A stretch of DNA of 10,000 nucleotides from Flavobacterium sp. (GTDB lineage Bacteria; Bacteroidota; Bacteroidia; Flavobacteriales; Flavobacteriaceae): the NCBI RefSeq assembly GCF_020217025.1, contig NZ_JAIWOF010000083.1, forward strand, positions 1 to 10,000, read 5' to 3'. A model generated the notes under the pieces. It saw only the letters and a program-made list of their open reading frames with translations. It was not told the origin of the DNA and did no database searches. Positions 7,101-10,000 of the stretch are shown piece by piece. Each line of letters opens with the position of its first letter. Position 1 is the first letter of the stretch. The position numbers and the translations under genes were made by a program.

Positions 7101-9109
7101 ACATAAGCATTAATATTTCCAGCCCAAGATTCATCTACGTCAAAAATACTGTCGTTATCACTATCTAAATCTAAGTAATTAGGAGCGCCATCGCCATCGT
7201 TATCAGGAACAATGTGAGATTCCGCTACATCATGCATACCATTTTGATTGACATCTACCCATTGGTACAAATAGGCTTTTCCTTCGGATAAATTACCTAA
7301 ACCGACTTCAACTACATCTGGAATTCCGTCATTATCGGAATCCAAATCAAATACATCGGCAATGTTATCTCCATCTAAATCACATAATGTTTGAGAAATT
7401 AAGATATCGTCTAAAGCTAAGTCATTACCAGTACCACCTGTTTCGTTATTGATGAAAATTACTTGAAAAGCACTCACATTAAGATTGATGTCTGCTGTAA
7501 AGTGTTGCCAATCGCCAGCTAAATTTCCAGCTGTAGTAGGCGGAATATCTCCAGTTTCAATAAAAGTAATTAGGTTATTACTCATATCGCGGAATTCTAC
7601 TCGTACATCTGGTCTTAATCGAGTTGCAATTCCAGGAGCATCAGTTCTATCTAAATTTAAAACCCAAAAACTGTAGGTAATTGGAATGTTTGGAAGTGCT
7701 CCTGTAATAGTTGCTGTATAAAAAATTCCTGGAGTATAAGAAGCATTAAAAATAGCCATTCTTCCATTCGGATTTCCAGTATGATCACCTCCCATGTGCC
7801 AATACGAAGGTGCCCAAGAAGCAATTTGAGCCGACGGACCAACGGTATATTTTCCGTCATTTAAGTCGGTTAAGTTTAGATTTGGACATTCTGGAGTGTT
7901 TACTCCAACGGTTCCGTCTTCAAAACAATACGTAGTTAAAGCATTATAAGTTGTATTGATAGTTGTACGACTTCCAGCTCCAAAAGTTTCGTTAAGGAAT
8001 TTATAATTTACTTTATTTCCGTTTAAAGAATTACAATTAGATTCTTCTACGTCATCTCTAATTCCATCATTATCATCGTCTATATCAACATTGTCAAAAA
8101 TTCCATCGTTGTCACTATCGTAAAAAGTTTGAATTCCTTTTCCAGTTATGTCAAATAAAAACGGGCTCACATCGTCGCTATTGCTTGCAATAGATACTTG
8201 TGCCGTTTTAGTTCCAATAGAACTTGGATTAAATTTTATTTTAAAAGTACTTGAGTTATTCGTATTGATGGAACTGCTTGGATCTTGAATAACTGTAAAA
8301 TCCGAACTTCCTATGATTTGGACCAAAGGAGTTCCCGTTAAGTTAATGGTATTGTTTCCAATATTTTTTATAGTGAAAGTTCTAATTACAGGATCTGAAA
8401 CAATTTGAGTTTCTCCAAAATCTGTTCCATAACTTGATGAAACCGCTGCGTTATGAGGTATAGTTGTATTGTTTAATCCAAGAACTTCTAGATGATTTCC
8501 TGTTTGATTTCCATATAAACTAACATTGTCTATAAAATAGTAATCAGAAGTATTGCTTCCTCCATTGAGTTCATCAAATCGAATTCTGATTTTTACTTGT
8601 GTATTGCCATTTGGAATAGCATAAGTGTAAGGAGAACCAACAGTGTTACCAGTACTTACCGTATGATTAAACGCATAAACATCTGAGGTTGTGCTGTTTT
8701 TCCCATCAATTAACTTTATCGAAGTTGTGTATGAAGTTCCATTATTATAAGAGATGTCTAGGTACAAATCATCGTTATCATCAGGTGTTCCGTTAGATGA
8801 AAAGAAAATATTGACATACACATTAGTAAAACTACTGATGTTGACATTATCAAAACTGATATTAGGATCATCAGGTGAAGAACTATTTGAACCACCAAAT
8901 CGTAAAGAGTTTGGAGAGGAAACAAATGAACTGGTATTGGTTTGAATGGTTCCAGAATTTAGCATTGAAATATAATTCCAAGAATCTTCTGGTTTGCTAT
9001 CAAATCCCTGATAAGAAATTTGGGTTTGAGACTTTGCGATGCAAAAAAAGAACAGACAAAATAGTACTATCAATTCTTTATGGAACTTTTGGGTAATTTT
9101 TCTTTCCAT
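4193..9109 (-). CDS. Large secreted T9SS-sorted protein with choice-of-anchor-D-like, TSP3-like calcium-binding and LamG domains
   Basis: A complete gene of 1638 residues. ATG 9109-9107 is chosen because the frame can be extended to 9136 only with a TTG codon, and because the ATG gives a normal signal peptide (1-28, hydrophobic core LIVLFCLFFFCIA). Then follow a jelly-roll-like domain (29-200); an Ig-like choice-of-anchor D/ASH-type domain (206-327; RTFTIKNIG, FNPSSIGTKTAQVSI); acidic calcium-binding repeats (330-356); an inserted beta-sandwich (365-575) with Cys at 359, 395, 408 and 576; more thrombospondin type 3-like repeats (577-797); a LamG domain (808-962; AFDGRNDYA, GKIDEVRLFN); a module shared with the downstream paralog (strongest at 1125-1422); and a T9SS type A sorting domain (about 1560-1638; ATLFSILGQKI, GVYILKI, final SQKILIKQ). 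It is predicted to be exported by Sec, cross the outer membrane by T9SS, and be anchored or released at the surface as an adhesin-like protein. No enzyme motif is visible and the ligand is unknown. Confidence 0.95.
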   Translation of the reverse strand: MERKITQKFHKELIVLFCLFFFCIAKSQTQISYQGFDSKPEDSWNYISMLNSGTIQTNTSSFVSSPNSLRFGGSNSSSPDDPNISFDNVNISSFTNVYVNIFFSSNGTPDDNDDLYLDISYNNGTSYTTSIKLIDGKNSTTSDVYAFNHTVSTGNTVGSPYTYAIPNGNTQVKIRIRFDELNGGSNTSDYYFIDNVSLYGNQTGNHLEVLGLNNTTIPHNAAVSSSYGTDFGETQIVSDPVIRTFTIKNIGNNTINLTGTPLVQIIGSSDFTVIQDPSSSINTNNSSTFKIKFNPSSIGTKTAQVSIASNSDDVSPFLFDITGKGIQTFYDSDNDGIFDNVDIDDDNDGIRDDVEESNCNSLNGNKVNYKFLNETFGAGSRTTINTTYNALTTYCFEDGTVGVNTPECPNLNLTDLNDGKYTVGPSAQIASWAPSYWHMGGDHTGNPNGRMAIFNASYTPGIFYTATITGALPNIPITYSFWVLNLDRTDAPGIATRLRPDVRVEFRDMSNNLITFIETGDIPPTTAGNLAGDWQHFTADINLNVSAFQVIFINNETGGTGNDLALDDILISQTLCDLDGDNIADVFDLDSDNDGIPDVVEVGLGNLSEGKAYLYQWVDVNQNGMHDVAESHIVPDNDGDGAPNYLDLDSDNDSIFDVDESWAGNINAYVGYENGDGDINGDGAGDGPESEDFRNKDTNGDGNLEGFGDGILDIYDYAFNIYGNDNQGTNVAPFTYYVKDTDGDGIPDYLDVMSNGVTFDISHTLYASLDTNNDGIIDGNTDTDGDGILDAFDTNNNVFGSPRDLERKLFIAFDGRNDYATDNNVITNWPNASLMAWININSAFSSEGIVLGQNKFHIKITNAKKVEVVANGITLSNNLALNSAQWIHIGAVYDSSNELLKLFVNGEMVASTSVSGTISDTSLFTIGKNSITNTQFFKGKIDEVRLFNVALTDSQFQKMVYQEIQDNSSQTRGTIIPKDIPSLPWVNLVRYYKMDNYKDDVIDNHTTSTIDTTPGARIYNVKTIAVQEAPMPFVTEQTGDFPTAVNSVSKEIRGLDIADYDWSIVHVKDNINSTTNHIDLGMIVDSNVLIDVVNDTKLQNDWYLKLDGKIDLQDYSQLLQTTDSDLDPTSIGTIEKDQKGTGNLYNYNYWSSPVSSVASTTNNNTGFTVGSVLSDGTNAATPQTISWISGYNGASNPIRLARYWLYKFTNLTPEYANWQQINENSILQTGQAYTMKGSGIVAPPNIQLQNYVFNGKPNNGLINHSGLQIGINNINLVGNPYPSALDANEFIGDNLNAITGTLYFWEHYPSNNTHILAGYQGGYAARNLVGGVPPVSPALISGLGSSLRIPGRYIPVAQGYFVKGNPNGGQVTFQNSQRKFVKENSINSNEMFRQNNSATNPQNSNDEEIPDNYKRLRLGYTGSTNFHRQLLIGFMNENANDEYNLGYDGEIIDIQPDDSYFQSGSYKLVIQGVGFFNTDAIYPLTVKSSQTGTVNFMIDGLENFDPNQPIFIHDNSNNSYHDIRLTDYSVTIPAGEISNRFSLRFSNSTLSSNDFENNATFIFFNSTENGIEIANNQNLEIVEATLFSILGQKINHWEINSSENNIKLPVKSVATGVYILKIKTNNNNYLSQKILIKQ
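4196..4432 (-). other. T9SS type A C-terminal sorting domain
   Basis: The last 79 residues show the usual layout of the Por secretion system tail: strand-rich sequence, LEIVEATLFSILGQKI (family VxVYDxxGRxV), a polar turn with NNIKLPV, then ATGVYILKIKT and a basic end SQKILIKQ. In this family the tail is recognised by the T9SS translocon and usually removed on export. It implies that the host has T9SS genes elsewhere. Confidence 0.88.
4839..5808 (-). repeat. Paralogous segment, copy B (3' part of the 1638-residue gene)
   Basis: This is the partner of 1-970. It encodes the shared module with the landmarks LYNYNYWSSPVSS, WLYKFTNLTPEYANWQQIN, GNPYPSALDANEFI, TLYFWEHY and YQGGYAARNLVGG. The duplicated relationship continues weakly to the right through the LamG domain (to about 6690) and presumably also to the left, into the sorting domain that the other gene would have outside the window. 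Confidence 0.85.
6719..7381 (-). repeat. Thrombospondin type 3-like Asp-rich repeats within the 1638-residue protein
   Basis: The stretch encodes about 220 residues dominated by Asp, Asn and Gly in the pattern DxDxDG(I)xD, for example DLDSDNDGIPD, DNDGDGAPNYLD, DTNGDGNLEG, DTDGDGIPDYLD and DTDGDGILDAFD. A short additional patch of the same kind (DSDNDGIFD, DDDNDGIRD) is at 8042-8119, before the inserted beta-sandwich. This pattern binds calcium in the known family and makes a rigid linker between domains. The spacing is irregular, so these are degenerate protein repeats and not a DNA tandem array. Confidence 0.85.
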
Positions 9110-9186
9110 AACACATTTGTTTTTTAAATAAAACAATCAATAAACATAAAATACTGTAAACAAGGTGTTTGGCATTTATTTATTGA

Positions 9187-9258
9187 ACAAATGTTAGGAA
9201 ATTCTATTTATTAAATAGAAGTGAAGTAATAAGTGGTATTATTTTTTTAACAACTGGT
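9187..9258 (-). promoter_or_regulatory. Two-part conserved upstream element of the 1638-residue surface protein gene
   Basis: This lies in the 183-base spacer after the dihydrouridine synthase gene. Block 9224-9258 aligns with 4096-4130 upstream of the paralog (about 31 of 36 columns identical by eye, sharing AAGTAATAA, TATT, a T run and AACTGGT on the plus strand). A second core, ACAAATGTTA at 9187-9196, matches ACAAATATTA at 4058-4067. The gap between the parts is almost the same in both copies (27 versus 28 bases). On the coding strand the core reads TAACATTTGT, which resembles the Bacteroidota -7 box TAnnTTTG but with three bases instead of two between TA and TTTG; no clear -33 TTG is seen at the usual distance. 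The core is about 78 bases from the start codon, which would leave a leader of about 65 bases. Promoter function is inferred from conservation. Confidence 0.4.
9202..9220. repeat. Perfect 19-base inverted repeat in the spacer upstream of the large gene
   Basis: TTCTATTTA and TAAATAGAA are exact reverse complements separated by one T. The palindrome sits between the two parts of the conserved upstream element. Its sequence is not shared with the other spacer, but a smaller inverted repeat occurs at the corresponding place there. It could be a binding site for a dimeric regulator or a weak AT-only hairpin. It lacks a GC-rich stem, so it is a poor intrinsic terminator candidate. Confidence 0.55.
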
Positions 9259-9292
9259 AATGAATTGATTGTAATTGACTTATGTGTTTTAT

Positions 9293-10000
9293 TTACCCGT
9301 TTTTGAAAATCTCTTTCACAGCAGCTTCATAGTTTTTACTATTTCCTGCTTTTTTAATCTTTTTAAAAGTCTTTTGTGGATTTGAAAATGATTCTGAAAA
9401 GTATTCCCAAAAACCTAACATTTTCATGCGAATAGGCGTTGGACCTTGTAAATATGCATCGTATTGTTGATAAATTTCATCGTGAAAAGCTTCAAAAATT
9501 TCGAATCTATTTTTTGGATATTCCGTAGTGTTGTTTTTAATCATGGAAGGTAAAAACGGATCAGCAATTAAACCTCTTCCTATCATAAAATGATCAATTA
9601 AAGGAAAACGTTCTTGTAGTTCTTTAAATTTTGCTACCGAAGTAATATCGCCATTATAATAAATCTTTTGTTTTGATGTGTCAAGGCATTTTTGAAACGA
9701 GTCTAAATCGACACCACCTTTGTACAATTGTTTGCCAATTCGGGCATGAATTGCGATATTTTTAATTGGATATTGTTCTAAAATAGGGAAAACATCTAAA
9801 ATTTCGGTAGGATTTTCATAACCCATTCGCATTTTCATCGAAACAATAATATCGGTTTCGTTGTGAACTCGTTTTAAGATATGTTCAATTTGAGATGTGT
9901 TACTAATTAATCCAGAACCCATTCCACACTTGGCTACCATAGGATACGGACAGCCTAAGTTCCAATTCAATTCTTTGTAACCCATTTGCTGCACGTATTT
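9293..10000 (-). CDS. tRNA-dihydrouridine synthase family protein (N-terminus beyond right edge)
   Basis: FMN- and NADPH-dependent reduction of specific uridines in tRNA to dihydrouridine, in the cytoplasm, is the family role. The visible 235 residues carry the family motifs in order (numbered from the edge): NLGCP at 14-18 with the conserved catalytic Cys17, KMRMG at 56-60, IHARIGKQLYKG at 84-95 (family HxR..Q.Y.G), NGDI at 116-119 for the FMN phosphate, and IGRGLIADPFL at 140-150. A C-terminal helical region follows, as expected for the tRNA-binding domain, and the stop is TAA 9295-9293. Family members are usually about 310-330 residues, so roughly 75-95 N-terminal residues should lie to the right; the frame is open to base 10000. 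A GTG at 9994 is inside the conserved fold and is not a credible start. The subfamily (DusA, B or C type) cannot be settled from this part. The gene is a housekeeping neighbour of the surface genes and probably unrelated in function. Confidence 0.93.
   Translation of the reverse strand, partial: KYVQQMGYKELNWNLGCPYPMVAKCGMGSGLISNTSQIEHILKRVHNETDIIVSMKMRMGYENPTEILDVFPILEQYPIKNIAIHARIGKQLYKGGVDLDSFQKCLDTSKQKIYYNGDITSVAKFKELQERFPLIDHFMIGRGLIADPFLPSMIKNNTTEYPKNRFEIFEAFHDEIYQQYDAYLQGPTPIRMKMLGFWEYFSESFSNPQKTFKKIKKAGNSKNYEAAVKEIFKNG

Noticed and set aside
6719..7381. A minisatellite or CRISPR-like array, because of repeated GAT/AAT-rich units
   Set aside because: Unit length and sequence vary, no constant repeat-spacer pattern exists, and the stretch translates cleanly as calcium-binding protein repeats.
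7485..7860. Small open frames on both strands (7485-7676 plus, 7657-7860 minus)
   Set aside because: Both lie inside the 1638-residue gene in other frames, with no supporting motif or spacing.
8754..9096. Two overlapping plus-strand open frames of 63 and 73 codons
   Set aside because: They are antisense to the signal peptide and first domain of the large gene, overlap each other and lack recognisable features.
9110..9136. N-terminal extension of the large protein by nine residues
   Set aside because: It needs a TTG start and would put a polar stretch with an extra Cys before a normal signal peptide; the ATG at 9109 fits better and resembles the paralog's start.

Overview
The window is strongly AT-rich DNA, and every convincing gene is on the minus strand. 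It looks like the chromosome of a member of the Flavobacteriaceae, Flavobacterium or a close relative. The basis is the Bacteroidota-type signature: very large secreted multidomain proteins rich in Asn, Ser and Thr, a type IX secretion system (T9SS) type A sorting tail on the one complete protein, no Shine-Dalgarno sequences before the starts, and UAA stops in A/T-rich spacers. The genus is inferred from style, not from a marker gene.

In transcription order (right to left): (1) 10000-9293 is the 3' part of a tRNA-dihydrouridine synthase family gene that enters across the right edge. (2) 9292-9110 is a 183-base spacer. (3) 9109-4193 is a complete gene for a secreted protein of 1638 residues: signal peptide, jelly-roll-like domain, choice-of-anchor-D-like Ig domain, a second jelly-roll-like domain enclosed by thrombospondin type 3-like calcium-binding repeats, a LamG-like domain, a conserved Flavobacteria-type C-terminal module, and a T9SS sorting domain. 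(4) 4192-3963 is a 230-base spacer. (5) 3962-1 is the first 1320 codons of a paralogous secreted protein with a different N-terminal half, the same LamG plus C-terminal module, and its end beyond the left edge.

The two large genes are tandem paralogs built as variable N-terminal domains on a shared C-terminal half. Similarity between them rises towards the 3' end: from 1-970 and 4839-5808 the DNA aligns with a nearly constant 4838-base offset and is clearly alike, while the LamG parts are much more diverged. Their upstream spacers also share a two-part element (a 35-36 base block plus a short ACAAAT(A/G)TTA core about 28 bases away), with a small inverted repeat between or overlapping the parts. 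This suggests that control region and coding region were duplicated together and that both genes are driven by the same kind of promoter.

The likely joint role is cell-surface or secreted adhesion or polymer binding. No catalytic domain is visible in either large protein, and the ligand cannot be read from sequence. I see no mobile element, CRISPR array, tRNA, rRNA or defence system in the window.
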